A DNA stretch of 64,000 bases from Photobacterium aquimaris (GTDB lineage: Bacteria; Pseudomonadota; Gammaproteobacteria; Enterobacterales; Vibrionaceae). Made by a program: the position numbers and the translations under genes. The stretch lies in NCBI RefSeq assembly GCF_002954455.1, contig NZ_MSCC01000006.1, positions 1 through 64,000 on the forward strand, in the 5' to 3' direction. Shown one piece after another: positions 27,454 through 36,400 of the stretch; positions within the stretch are counted from its first letter, which is position 1, and the number at the start of each line of letters is the position of its first letter. The notes beneath the pieces were generated by a model. The model ran no database searches and was not told the origin of the DNA. It was given only the letters and a program-made list of their open reading frames with translations.

Positions 27454-28289
27454 ACATTCACATCGACCGTCACTCGTCCTTTGCGCCCTTGAGTAATACG
27501 ATCAAAATCACCGCGTAAATGCTCAAGAGTAGTGACGGCGATCGGCCGCTCTGTAACTGGTGCTGAGTAACGTATATGGCTGTCAACCAAAATAATATTC
27601 CCCTGCAAACCGCGCTCTTTTAGCAGCAACCAAATAAATCCCCACCCAGCGAGAGTTGCCATGGTAAAGATACTGCCAGCAAACATAAATTCATTGGGAT
27701 TAATATTGGCATTAAACAGCGCACTAACTTCAAATCGATAGCCAGTATACTGATTAATTTTGATGCCCATTTTGTCACTGATCGGAATTTGGTTTTGCCA
27801 TAATGTTTGTAATTCTTGGCACCATTGCGGCTGCCGAGCGACGTCCGTTAAGGGTGATAATGGTTTTACCATCTGCTGATGACGCATTGGGCCATGCGCG
27901 TCACTTAACTCGCCACGACTTTCAAAGCCATTTTTAAGGTAAAATGGAATAGCCGCTTCACGCGCATTACATACTAACCGCTTGGCACCGTCATAACGCG
28001 CTAAAGATTCCAGAGCCAATAAAATCATTCCGCCGAGGCCATGATGACGCACAGCAGCATCTACCGCCATGTAACGAATTTGACCTTCGTTATCAGGTGT
28101 CACATATAAACGTCCAATTGCGACCACATTATCATGGCTATCAACTAACATACGATGAGCACTGACGTCATCATACGCATCACGCTCAGAACCCTGTGGC
28201 ATTTGCCATGGCTGACGCAACATTTGCCAGCGAAAATAATAGTAACTCGCCAATTGTGATTCTGTTTGCGGAGTGATTAATCGAAACAT
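27360..28289 (-). CDS. yiiD: YiiD-type two-domain protein: GNAT acetyltransferase plus hotdog thioesterase-like domain (MadA)
   Basis: 309 residues. Residues about 1-145 are a GNAT domain (AVDAAVRHHGLGGMILLALE acetyl-CoA loop); residues about 165-305 are the YiiD C-terminal hotdog domain (NPNEFMFAGSIFTMATLAGWG). From recollection, E. coli YiiD has been shown to be a malonyl-ACP decarboxylase (named MadA, also called FabY) able to start fatty acid synthesis without FabH; I did not verify this. Precedes no cotranscribed gene but follows dtd-yihY on the same strand (59-bp gap). The C-terminus runs about 12 residues past the usual end, into the 94-bp convergent overlap. Confidence 0.82.
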   Translation of the reverse strand: MFRLITPQTESQLASYYYFRWQMLRQPWQMPQGSERDAYDDVSAHRMLVDSHDNVVAIGRLYVTPDNEGQIRYMAVDAAVRHHGLGGMILLALESLARYDGAKRLVCNAREAAIPFYLKNGFESRGELSDAHGPMRHQQMVKPLSPLTDVARQPQWCQELQTLWQNQIPISDKMGIKINQYTGYRFEVSALFNANINPNEFMFAGSIFTMATLAGWGFIWLLLKERGLQGNIILVDSHIRYSAPVTERPIAVTTLEHLRGDFDRITQGRKGRVTVDVNVQCGKAVSATFTGTYLVLPLQDESTVTVDTP

Positions 28290-28348
28290 CCATTTCCTCT
28301 TTTCTTAATCGTCTGCATTTTTGCACCCACAATGTGCAAATAAAGCGG

Positions 28349-28786
28349 TTAAACCTGCAACCAAAAAGTCACTGGACCATCATTGACTAATGCCACTTTC
28401 ATATCGGCACCAAAGACACCCTTTTCGGTGACAATCGACTGCGCTTTACATTGTTCGACAAAATATTGGTACAGACGTTCCGCTTCAACCGGAGCTGCGC
28501 CCGCAGAAAATCCAGGGCGCATGCCTTTTTTAGTATCTGCTGCTAATGTAAATTGTGAAACGACTAACACGCTACCTTGTGCTTGCTGAACATTGAGATT
28601 CATTTTATCGTCAGCATCACTAAAGATACGATAGCCCAATACTTTATCGCGCAGCTTTTGCGCTTTGGCTTCATCATCACCTTTTTCAACCCCAAGCAGC
28701 ACTAACAACCCACAGCCAATTGCTCCGGTTATTTTACCGTCAACGGTAACACTGGCTTCACTCACCCGTTGAATTAGCGCAATCAT
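28349..28786 (-). CDS. dtd: D-aminoacyl-tRNA deacylase Dtd
   Basis: 145 residues. It hydrolyses D-aminoacyl-tRNAs and mischarged glycyl-tRNA(Ala). The signature motifs SQFTL (substrate pocket) and NDGPVTFWLQ with the cross-subunit Gly-Pro are both present. It starts 2 bp after the yihY stop, so yihY-dtd is an operon, as in E. coli. Confidence 0.95.
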   Translation of the reverse strand: MIALIQRVSEASVTVDGKITGAIGCGLLVLLGVEKGDDEAKAQKLRDKVLGYRIFSDADDKMNLNVQQAQGSVLVVSQFTLAADTKKGMRPGFSAGAAPVEAERLYQYFVEQCKAQSIVTEKGVFGADMKVALVNDGPVTFWLQV

Positions 28787-28788
28787 TA

Positions 28789-29709
28789 TTATTCCTTCTT
28801 ATTAGTTAAACCTTGGTCACTGTTAGTTAACGTTGTTGGTGAGCGGAGTGGGCTCACATCCCAAAAACCACGTTCACCTAAACTGGCGGTAATTTCAGCC
28901 CCTAGCAACACAATACACCAACATAAATAAATCCATACAAATAAAATAGGGATCACAGACAATGCACCATAGATCATTTGATAGGAATGAAAATGAGCTA
29001 AATAAATCACAAAGCCTTTTTTACTTAACTCAAATAAAACACTACTACACAACGCACCTATTAATGCATGGTTAAAGGTTACCTTACAATTAGGTACTAA
29101 TGCATAAAGCAATAGGAAAGCCAACCCTGACATCATTGACGGTAACCATTGTAATGACTGTTGCACCACGCCATGTAATGTTTGATGATCAAGTAATGCC
29201 AATGAACCTAGGTATGAACTTAATGCAATACTTGAACCCAAAAGAATAGGACCTAAGGTCAGAATCATCCAATATACTGCTAATGATATTACCCAGCGGC
29301 GCTTTTTCTTTACTCGCCAAATATAATTAAGTGCTTTATCAATCGAAGAAATAAGCATCATCGCCACGACAAATAATGCTCCAATTCCAACTACGGTCAT
29401 TTTACCGGCATTAACAATAAATTCATTAAGGTAAGTTGTTACCACTACCCCTGCTGCGGGTACAAAGTTAGTGATCACAAACTGTTGTACTTGATCGCCA
29501 ACCCCAGCAAAAACAGGTATCGCAGATAACGCAGAAACGACTACAGTTAACAGCGGCACTAATGACAATAAGGTTACATAAGCCATTGATCCAGCGGTTA
29601 CCGTCAAGCGGTCATGGTTCACTCGCTGGATTAAATAACCAAAATATTCCATTATTCGCGGCAAACGTTGCCACAACACAAATTTCACAGGTTGTTTTTT
29701 GTCAGCCAT
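28789..29709 (-). CDS. yihY: YihY/BrkB family inner membrane protein
   Basis: 306 residues with about six transmembrane helices and conserved motifs of the UPF0761 family (AGSMAYVTLLSLVPLLTVV, GALCSSVLFELSKKGFVIYL, WIYLCWCIVLLGAEITA). Despite annotation in other genomes as ribonuclease BN, the family has no shown nuclease activity; the function is unknown. First gene of yihY-dtd(-yiiD). Confidence 0.88.
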   Translation of the reverse strand: MADKKQPVKFVLWQRLPRIMEYFGYLIQRVNHDRLTVTAGSMAYVTLLSLVPLLTVVVSALSAIPVFAGVGDQVQQFVITNFVPAAGVVVTTYLNEFIVNAGKMTVVGIGALFVVAMMLISSIDKALNYIWRVKKKRRWVISLAVYWMILTLGPILLGSSIALSSYLGSLALLDHQTLHGVVQQSLQWLPSMMSGLAFLLLYALVPNCKVTFNHALIGALCSSVLFELSKKGFVIYLAHFHSYQMIYGALSVIPILFVWIYLCWCIVLLGAEITASLGERGFWDVSPLRSPTTLTNSDQGLTNKKE

Positions 29710-29857
29710 AATAGAGTGTTATACCTATAAGTTATCGAAAACAGTCATACTAACATCAGATACTGGCATGGATGTTTAGCTATCGAATTCGTTACTTTAG
29801 CACGACGCGGTACCACCATTTATTTGTTATTTTGCATGTCTCACCAAGGAGCAAAAC

Positions 29858-30496
29858 ATGCCTTATTTTATTGCAATCTTTTTAAGTGTTAGCCTACTTT
29901 CTGGCTGCCAAACAGCCTATTATTCGGCGATGGAAAAAGTCGGCGTTTATAAACGCGATATCATGGTTGATCGAGTTGAAGATGCCAACCAAGCCCAAAA
30001 AAACGCTCAAAAACAATTTACCAGTGCCCTTGATGGCCTCAAAGCACTGAATCAGTTTGATGGTGGCGATCTTGAATCCGCTTATAAGGATATTGATAGC
30101 CAATATAAAAACAGTGAAGCTGCAGTCAATAACGTCAACGACCGTATTGCAGCAATTGAAGATGTTGCCAATGCGATGTTTGATGAATGGCAACAAGAAC
30201 TGGCGTTATATAAAAGTGCCACCCTCAAACGCGATAGCCAACGTAAATTACAAACAACAAAACTATCTTACAATAAAATGCTAACTGCGATGAAACGCGC
30301 CGAGAAGAAGATGGAGCCAGTTTTAGATACACTACGTGATAACACTCTTTATCTTAAGCATAACCTCAATGCGGCAGCAATTGGCTCGCTTCAAGGCCAG
30401 TTTACTTCATTACAAACCGAAATTTCAGGCGCTATTCGTGATATGAATCGCGCTATTGCGGAATCAAATCGTTTTATTGGTCATTTGAAAAAGTAG
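29858..30496 (+). CDS. DUF2959 lipoprotein
   Basis: 212 residues. Signal peptide with a lipobox (SLLSGC, Cys at about residue 17) and no Asp at +2, so outer membrane sorting is expected. The mature part is almost entirely alpha-helical and coiled-coil-like with YKDIDSQYKNSEAAVNNVNDRI. DUF2959 is a widespread family in marine gammaproteobacteria with unknown role. AAGGAG precedes the ATG; a strong terminator follows. Monocistronic. Confidence 0.8.
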   Translation: MPYFIAIFLSVSLLSGCQTAYYSAMEKVGVYKRDIMVDRVEDANQAQKNAQKQFTSALDGLKALNQFDGGDLESAYKDIDSQYKNSEAAVNNVNDRIAAIEDVANAMFDEWQQELALYKSATLKRDSQRKLQTTKLSYNKMLTAMKRAEKKMEPVLDTLRDNTLYLKHNLNAAAIGSLQGQFTSLQTEISGAIRDMNRAIAESNRFIGHLKK

Positions 30497-30520
30497 CCAC
30501 CATTTCATGACCATAAAAAA

Positions 30521-30548
30521 AGAGCTAACAGGGTTAGCTCTTTTTTTG
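30521..30548 (+). terminator. Terminator after the DUF2959 gene
   Basis: AGAGCTAAC and GTTAGCTCT form a 9-bp stem with loop AGG, followed by seven T; A-rich on the other side. Confidence 0.9.
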
Positions 30549-30577
30549 TCTCTATAATATTTTCATGGCTCTCAAAT

Positions 30578-30614
30578 ACAACAATCCCCCGCTTGTTGCC
30601 AAGCGAGGGATTGT
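30578..30614 (-). terminator. Terminator after typA
   Basis: On the minus strand ACAATCCC-CGCTTG pairs with CAAGCG-GGGATTGT through a near perfect 15-bp stem, followed by TGTATTTG. The U tract is weak but the stem is very stable. Confidence 0.7.
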
Positions 30615-30639
30615 ATTAGTATCGTTCAGCTAGAGGTAA

Positions 30640-32469
30640 TTACTTACCGCCACGACCTGCACGCTTACGATCGTTTTCAGTAAGAAGTTTCTTACGGATA
30701 CGAATGCTTACAGGTGTAACTTCTACTAGCTCATCGTTATCGATGAATTCTAGTGCTTGCTCAAGTGTGTACTTGATAGCAGGAGAAAGAGTTTGCGCTT
30801 CGTCAGTACCAGAAGCACGAACGTTAGTTAGCTGCTTACCCTTCAGACAGTTAACTGTAAGGTCGTTAGAACGGTTATGAATACCGATGATTTGACCTTC
30901 GTAAACTTCGTCTGCGTGCTCAGTAAATAGACGGCCACGCTCTTGTAGGTTAAACAATGCGTAAGTCAGTGCTTTACCTGTTGCGTTAGAAATCAATACA
31001 CCGTTGTTACGTTGACCGATTGTACCGCCCTTGTGAGGACCGTAGTGATCAAACGAATGGTAGATAAGACCAGAACCTGAAGTCAATGTCATGAACTCAG
31101 TTTGGAAACCGATAAGACCACGAGAAGGCATCATGAAGTCCATGCGAACACGGCCTTTACCATCTGGTGCCATATCTGTTAGCTCACCTTTACGAAGACC
31201 GATGTTCTCCATAATACCGCCTTGGTGCTCTTCAACCACGTCGATAGTTACAGTTTCAAACGGTTCCATTAACTTACCATCTTCTTCTTTGATGATAACT
31301 TCTGGACGAGATACAGCTAGCTCGTAACCTTCACGACGCATGTTTTCGATCAGGATAGATAGGTGAAGTTCACCACGGCCTGATACGCGGAATTTGTCTG
31401 GGTCAGCTGTTTCTTCAACACGTAGTGCAACGTTGTGTACTAGTTCTTTTTGAAGACGCTCAAGGATGTTACGTGAAGTAACAAACTTACCTTCTTTACC
31501 AGCAAACGGAGAGTTGTTTACTTGGAAAGTCATAGTAACTGTTGGTTCATCAACAGAAAGTGGTGTTAGAGCTTCAACACAGTTCTGGTCACAAATTGTG
31601 TCAGAAATCTTAAGCTCGCCAAGACCAGTGATTGCGATGATATCACCCGCTTTAGCTTCTTCAATTTCGTGACGCTCAAGACCTAAGTAACCTAAAACAG
31701 TACCTACTTTACCGTTACGCTTAGAACCGTCAGCACCAACGATAGTTACTTGTTGGTTAGCTTTAACTGTACCACGAGTGATACGAGCAACACCGATAAC
31801 ACCAACGTAAGAGCTGTAATCTAGCTGAGAGATTTGCATCTGTAGTGGGCCATCAACGTCTACTGATGGTGCAGCAACGTTATCAACGATAGATTGGAAC
31901 AATGGTTCCATGTTCTCGCCAATTTCGCCTTCTTCTAAAGTAGCCCAGCCATTTAGCGCAGAAGCATAAACCACTTGGAAATCTAGTTGCTCATCAGTTG
32001 CGCCTAGGTTGTCGAATAGGTCAAAGATTTGATCCATTACCCACTCAGGACGTGCACCTGGACGGTCAATCTTGTTAATTACAACGATTGGCTTAAGGCC
32101 GTATGCGAACGCTTTTTGCGTTACGAAACGAGTTTGAGGCATCGGGCCATCAACTGCATCAACGATAAGTAATACAGAGTCAACCATAGACATGATACGC
32201 TCAACTTCACCACCGAAGTCTGCGTGTCCAGGGGTGTCTACGATATTGATACGGTAGTCATTCCAGTTAATTGCTGTGTTCTTAGCAAGAATGGTAATGC
32301 CACGTTCTTTTTCGATATCGTTAGAATCCATCACACGTTCTTCGGCTTCGCCGCGACCCTCTAACGTGCCAGATTGCTGTAGAAGTTTATCAACCAGGGT
32401 AGTTTTACCGTGGTCTACGTGAGCAATAATTGCGATATTTCTTAAGTTATCGATCGATTGATTAGACAT
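30640..32469 (-). CDS. typA: Ribosome-dependent translational GTPase BipA/TypA
   Basis: 609 residues. EF-G-like GTPase assisting 50S assembly and stress or cold translation. G1 AHVDHGKTTLVDKLL, G3 DTPGHADFGGEVER, G4 NKIDRPGAR; the unique C-terminal domain ends RIRKKLLTENDRKRAGRGGK. ATG 32469 (MSNQSIDNLRN) preferred over 32484 by family alignment. It is divergent from glnA, as in enterobacteria; codon use is that of a highly expressed gene. Confidence 0.95.
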   Translation of the reverse strand: MSNQSIDNLRNIAIIAHVDHGKTTLVDKLLQQSGTLEGRGEAEERVMDSNDIEKERGITILAKNTAINWNDYRINIVDTPGHADFGGEVERIMSMVDSVLLIVDAVDGPMPQTRFVTQKAFAYGLKPIVVINKIDRPGARPEWVMDQIFDLFDNLGATDEQLDFQVVYASALNGWATLEEGEIGENMEPLFQSIVDNVAAPSVDVDGPLQMQISQLDYSSYVGVIGVARITRGTVKANQQVTIVGADGSKRNGKVGTVLGYLGLERHEIEEAKAGDIIAITGLGELKISDTICDQNCVEALTPLSVDEPTVTMTFQVNNSPFAGKEGKFVTSRNILERLQKELVHNVALRVEETADPDKFRVSGRGELHLSILIENMRREGYELAVSRPEVIIKEEDGKLMEPFETVTIDVVEEHQGGIMENIGLRKGELTDMAPDGKGRVRMDFMMPSRGLIGFQTEFMTLTSGSGLIYHSFDHYGPHKGGTIGQRNNGVLISNATGKALTYALFNLQERGRLFTEHADEVYEGQIIGIHNRSNDLTVNCLKGKQLTNVRASGTDEAQTLSPAIKYTLEQALEFIDNDELVEVTPVSIRIRKKLLTENDRKRAGRGGK

Positions 32470-32571
32470 TAGTTTCACATTCACTCAGAACATGCAGCGT
32501 CTTAATAGAGGCTACTTGATTAAAAAAACGGCTCATAATTTAACAGATTTTACTCTAAAACCCACGCAATA

Positions 32572-32587
32572 TGTGATTTATATCACC
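32572..32587. promoter_or_regulatory. CRP-cAMP binding site
   Basis: TGTGATTTATATCACC matches the TGTGA-N6-TCACA consensus in nine of ten positions. It lies 103 bp upstream of the typA start and about 480 bp from glnA, so it may serve the typA promoter or the distal glnA promoter. Confidence 0.65.
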
Positions 32588-32698
32588 AGCTTTTTTCTCA
32601 ACTTGCTCTAGAGCCGCATTTTTACTCACTTTTTTGGCTGTTTTTATTTTTTTTAACCCCTCCATTCGTACGATAAATTCCCCTAAATGGACTAAAAA

Positions 32699-32714
32699 TG
32701 CGATCTGGATCACT
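32699..32714. promoter_or_regulatory. Second, weaker CRP-like site
   Basis: TGCGATCTGGATCACT, eight of ten matches to TGTGA-N6-TCACA. It stands about 60 bp upstream of a possible glnA sigma-70 promoter (TTGACA at 32777-32782). Confidence 0.5.
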
Positions 32715-32870
32715 TTTCATTTACAGCCTAGTGATAAATATTTAGCAAAAAACACACCTAATTATCACTGCGTGGATTGACAATATTTGCCCTCATCACC
32801 ATAGTAGTATGACTATTAAATGGATGAATGTATTGAAAGATATCATCCCCTTTTCAATCACAATTGCGAA

Positions 32871-32888
32871 AGCACCAACTTGGTGCAA
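32871..32888 (+). promoter_or_regulatory. NtrC enhancer site 1 upstream of glnA
   Basis: AGCACCAACTTGGTGCAA is a near perfect palindrome of the TGCACC-N5-GGTGCA type used by NtrC. Its centre lies about 117 bp upstream of the predicted sigma-54 start. Confidence 0.88.
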
Positions 32889-32891
32889 CGG

Positions 32892-32909
32892 CTCACCATA
32901 ATAGTGCAA
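32892..32909 (+). promoter_or_regulatory. NtrC enhancer site 2 upstream of glnA
   Basis: CTCACCATAATAGTGCAA, a weaker NtrC palindrome. It is 21 bp (two helical turns) from site 1, so dimers would bind the same face and form the oligomer needed for activation. Confidence 0.7.
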
Positions 32910-32969
32910 ACAGGACAGGAAAAAGTTCCAATAACATGGCAAACCCGCCTTTTTTGGGGCTTTTAAAAG

Positions 32970-32988
32970 TTGGCATGGTTTTCGCTTT
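32970..32988 (+). promoter_or_regulatory. Sigma-54 promoter of glnA
   Basis: TTGGCATGGTTTTCGCTTT has GG at -24 and GC at -12 with exactly 10 bp between, plus the flanking T/C bases of the RpoN consensus. With the two NtrC sites upstream this reproduces glnAp2. Predicted start near 32997, 72 nt before the ATG. Confidence 0.88.
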
Positions 32989-33068
32989 AACACTTTTAGA
33001 TTCGCTCACGCTAAACATGAGCAAAAGTTTGCGGCCATCGCTCTAAATAACACCGGAGGTTACTCAAG

Positions 33069-34478
33069 ATGTCAGTTGAAAACGTACTAGCGCTGATCCA
33101 GGAAAATGAAGTTAAGTTTATTGACCTACGTTTTACCGATACCAAAGGTAAAGAACAGCACATTTCTATTCCATCTCACCAAATCGATGCTGATTTCTTC
33201 GAAGAAGGAAAAATGTTTGATGGCTCTTCAGTTGCAGGCTGGAAAGGCATTAACGAATCAGACATGGTGATGATGCCTGACGCAGCAAGTGCGGTACTTG
33301 ACCCATTTACTGAAGACGCAACCCTAAATATTCGTTGTGATATTCTTGAGCCAGCAACAATGCAAGGCTACGATCGCGATCCACGTTCAATCGCTAAGCG
33401 CGCAGAAGAGTTTATGCGTTCAGCTGGTTTTGCTGATAATGTACTTGTCGGTCCTGAGCCAGAGTTCTTCTTATTTGACGATGTTAAGTTCAACACTGAC
33501 ATGTCAGGTTCATTCTTTAAGATTGACGACATTGAAGCGGCATGGAATAGCGGTGCTAGCATCGAAGGCGGTAACAAAGGTCACCGTCCAGGCGTTAAAG
33601 GTGGTTACTTTCCAGTAGCGCCTGTTGATTCATCACAAGACATTCGTTCTGCAATGTGTTTAATCATGGAAGAGATGGGACTTGTTGTTGAAGCTCACCA
33701 CCATGAAGTAGCCACTGCTGGTCAAAACGAAATCGCAACTCGTTTCAACACCCTAACTAATAAAGCAGATGAAATTCAGATTTATAAGTATGTTGTTCAT
33801 AACGTTGCTCACGCATTTGGTAAAACAGCAACCTTTATGCCTAAACCACTAGTTGGTGATAACGGCTCTGGTATGCACGTACACATGTCACTAGCAAAAG
33901 ACGGTGTAAACCTGTTTGCTGGTGATAAATACGGCGGCCTATCAGAAATGGCACTGTTCTACATCGGCGGTATCATCAAGCACGCACGTGCAATCAACGC
34001 CTTTGCGAACCCATCAACTAACTCGTACAAGCGTTTAGTCCCTGGCTATGAAGCACCTGTTATGTTGGCTTACTCGGCACGTAACCGTTCGGCATCTATC
34101 CGTATTCCTGTAGTACCAAGTCCAAAAGCACGTCGTATCGAAGTACGCTTTGGTGATCCAGCAGCAAACCCATACCTAGCTTTTGCAGCAATGCTAATGG
34201 CAGGCCTTGACGGTATCGCGAATAAGATCCACCCAGGTGAAGCGATGGATAAAGATCTATACGACTTACCAGCAGAAGAAGCAGCAGAGATTCCAAAAGT
34301 AGCAGAGTCACTACAAGGTGCACTACAAGCGCTTGACGAAGATCGTGAATTCTTAACCTCTGGTGGCGTATTCTCTGACGACTTTATTGATTCTTACATC
34401 ACGCTAAAATCGCAAGATGTAGAGAAAATCAATATGGCAGTACACCCATTAGAGTTTGAACTTTACTACTCTGTTTAA
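33069..34478 (+). CDS. glnA: Glutamine synthetase type I (GlnA)
   Basis: 469 residues. It makes glutamine from glutamate, ammonia and ATP. Signature segments FDGSSVAGWKGINESDM, KPLVGDNGSGMHVHMSL and the adenylylation site KDLYDLPAEE (Tyr near 398) place it in the GSI-beta class regulated by GlnE. CGGAGG ribosome site. Controlled by the sigma-54/NtrC region upstream; ends in a terminator before a DUF4124 gene. Confidence 0.97.
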   Translation: MSVENVLALIQENEVKFIDLRFTDTKGKEQHISIPSHQIDADFFEEGKMFDGSSVAGWKGINESDMVMMPDAASAVLDPFTEDATLNIRCDILEPATMQGYDRDPRSIAKRAEEFMRSAGFADNVLVGPEPEFFLFDDVKFNTDMSGSFFKIDDIEAAWNSGASIEGGNKGHRPGVKGGYFPVAPVDSSQDIRSAMCLIMEEMGLVVEAHHHEVATAGQNEIATRFNTLTNKADEIQIYKYVVHNVAHAFGKTATFMPKPLVGDNGSGMHVHMSLAKDGVNLFAGDKYGGLSEMALFYIGGIIKHARAINAFANPSTNSYKRLVPGYEAPVMLAYSARNRSASIRIPVVPSPKARRIEVRFGDPAANPYLAFAAMLMAGLDGIANKIHPGEAMDKDLYDLPAEEAAEIPKVAESLQGALQALDEDREFLTSGGVFSDDFIDSYITLKSQDVEKINMAVHPLEFELYYSV

Positions 34479-34510
34479 GTAATCACTTAATTACTTAACA
34501 ATTAAGATTT

Positions 34511-34538
34511 AGGCCTGCTTCACACGCAGGCCTTTTTG
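34511..34538 (+). terminator. Terminator after glnA
   Basis: AGGCCTGC and GCAGGCCT form an 8-bp stem around TTCACAC, followed by TTTTT. A weaker AAGTAAT/ATTACTT hairpin precedes it at the stop codon. Confidence 0.85.
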
Positions 34539-34612
34539 ATCTTGCTACCTCAACAAAAGCGGCAACAATAAAGAATTTACTGGCCATTAAGGTCTTGCTG
34601 GAGAGTTAATGG

Positions 34613-35182
34613 ATGAAACTCATTAATCTGGTATCAATGCTATTCTTTACAACAGCAGCGAGCACCGCCTTAGCGACAACAATTTATTCTTGGACTGATG
34701 ACAATGGCGTGGTGCATTTTAGTGACACCCCTGAAGTACCACAGGCCAGTACCGTTGAGCTATCCGTTACTGAAGTGCTATCACAATCAACCATGGTTGA
34801 GGCCAGTCACGTTAACAATGTCGAAGTTGAAACGATCACTGCAGAAATAGAATCCCCACTTCCAGTAGCAACCATCAGCTTGTTAGCACCACTACACCAA
34901 CAAACGCTGCGTAATAACGATGGCGATATTACTATTCGCGCCGTCAGTAACCGTAAATTGAATAAAACCCTTCAGGCCCAATTAGTCATTGATGGCCAAG
35001 TTTACAGCAAACCTCAAACCCAATTGTCTTGGGAATTAACCAATATTGATCGCGGTACCCATAAAATTCAAATCCAATTACTTAACAATGGCAAGATCCT
35101 TGCTTCATCTGAAAGTATTACGGTTTATTTACATCGCGCATCACAGGCTCGTCCTAAGAACAGCCCAGTTCAACCGCAGTAA
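34613..35182 (+). CDS. DUF4124 periplasmic protein
   Basis: 189 residues. A signal peptide (MKLINLVSMLFFTTAASTALA) precedes the DUF4124 segment TIYSWTDDNGVVHFSDTPE, then a low-complexity linker and a beta-rich C-terminal domain (TISLLAPLHQQTLRNNDGDITIRAVSNRKLNK), which resembles an Ig-like fold. The role is unknown. Its location between glnA and glnL is common in vibrios and related genera, but no evidence links it to nitrogen control. Confidence 0.8.
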   Translation: MKLINLVSMLFFTTAASTALATTIYSWTDDNGVVHFSDTPEVPQASTVELSVTEVLSQSTMVEASHVNNVEVETITAEIESPLPVATISLLAPLHQQTLRNNDGDITIRAVSNRKLNKTLQAQLVIDGQVYSKPQTQLSWELTNIDRGTHKIQIQLLNNGKILASSESITVYLHRASQARPKNSPVQPQ

Positions 35183-35235
35183 CGTCTATTTACAATAAAT
35201 CCTGCCTGTTCGCTGTTAAACCGAGTACACTTTAA

Positions 35236-35252
35236 TGCACCAAATTAGTGCA
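35236..35252 (+). promoter_or_regulatory. NtrC binding site in front of glnL
   Basis: TGCACCAAATTAGTGCA matches the NtrC palindrome. No sigma-54 promoter is seen nearby; by analogy to E. coli glnLp, NtrC bound here would repress a sigma-70 promoter and hold NtrB/NtrC levels low until glnA read-through takes over. Confidence 0.75.
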
Positions 35253-35313
35253 TTATCTAACAGCGACGGGTGTGCGCTTGCACCAATCGTCTTTTGCTTG
35301 ATTATCGATAAGG

Positions 35314-36375
35314 ATGATGATTGTGAATACTAGTTTTACACCCATAATTCTCGACAACTTAGTCACCGCTATCGTCTTAGTTGATGAAACGTTAGTGATT
35401 CGTTACGTCAATCCTGCTGCCGAACAACTATTATCGTCAAGCAAGCGCCGTCTACTTGATACTCAACTGCCACAACTATTGCAGCACAGCTCGCTTGATC
35501 TTAATCATGTCAAAGCCACCCTCCATAGTGGCCAAGGGTTAGCTGACAGTGATGTCACTTTTGTCATAGATGGCCATCGACATTTACTTGGTGTTAATGC
35601 TAGCCCTATCTCATGGCAAAAACAGTTGTTGATTTTATTGGAGCTAAAACCGATTGATCAACAACGTCGTATTAGCCAAGAGCTTAATCAACATGCACAA
35701 CAACAAGCAGCCAAAGAATTAGTCCGTGGTTTAGCTCATGAAATAAAAAACCCACTCGGCGGATTACGTGGCGCGGCGCAATTACTTGAAAAAACCCTTC
35801 CTGATAGCAGTTATCACGAATACACCCAAATGATCATTGAACAAGCTGATCGGCTGCGTAATTTAGTTGATCGCTTATTAGGACCACAACGACCAGGGAT
35901 CCGTAAAACCGATAACATTCATTCGGTATTAGAAAAAGTACGCCAACTGGTTAACATTGACACTGATAGCACCATTACCATTGAGCGTGATTACGATCCG
36001 AGCTTACCCGAAATTAATATGGATGCTGAACAACTGGAACAGGCGTTACTCAATATTGTCAGTAACGCAGCATTAGCATTAAAAAGCCAAGGTGGTGGCA
36101 CCATAAAATTAAAAACCCGCACCGCCCATCAAAGCTTAATTCAAGGCGTTCGTCATCGTGTTACTGCCACCATTGAAATCATTGATAATGGCCCTGGTAT
36201 TCCAGCGGACATTCAAGATACCTTATTTTATCCGATGGTTACTGGTCGTGAAGGCGGTACCGGATTAGGGTTATCAATTGCGCGAAATCTGATTGATCAG
36301 CACCAAGGTAAAATTGAAGTGTTCAGCTGGCCAGGGCACACCAATTTCACGATTCATTTACCGATTAAGTCATAA
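35314..36375 (+). CDS. glnL: Nitrogen regulation sensor kinase/phosphatase NtrB
   Basis: Up to 353 residues. A PAS domain (residues about 10-110), the H-box with phosphorylated His in LAHEIKNPLGGLRGAAQLLE (His near 142), N-box IVSNAALALKS, and GREGGTGLGLSIARNLI ATP lid. It phosphorylates NtrC under nitrogen limitation and dephosphorylates it with GlnB. No transmembrane segment, as expected for this soluble kinase. ATG at 35314 or 35317 or GTG at 35323 are all possible; AAGG sits just upstream. Confidence 0.94.
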   Translation: MMIVNTSFTPIILDNLVTAIVLVDETLVIRYVNPAAEQLLSSSKRRLLDTQLPQLLQHSSLDLNHVKATLHSGQGLADSDVTFVIDGHRHLLGVNASPISWQKQLLILLELKPIDQQRRISQELNQHAQQQAAKELVRGLAHEIKNPLGGLRGAAQLLEKTLPDSSYHEYTQMIIEQADRLRNLVDRLLGPQRPGIRKTDNIHSVLEKVRQLVNIDTDSTITIERDYDPSLPEINMDAEQLEQALLNIVSNAALALKSQGGGTIKLKTRTAHQSLIQGVRHRVTATIEIIDNGPGIPADIQDTLFYPMVTGREGGTGLGLSIARNLIDQHQGKIEVFSWPGHTNFTIHLPIKS

Positions 36376-36400
36376 CATTAGCTATCACAGGAGGCTTATT

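Noticed and set aside
36293..36400. Extended NtrC start overlapping glnL
   Set aside because: AGGAGG directly precedes ATG 36401, and family alignment begins MSKG.
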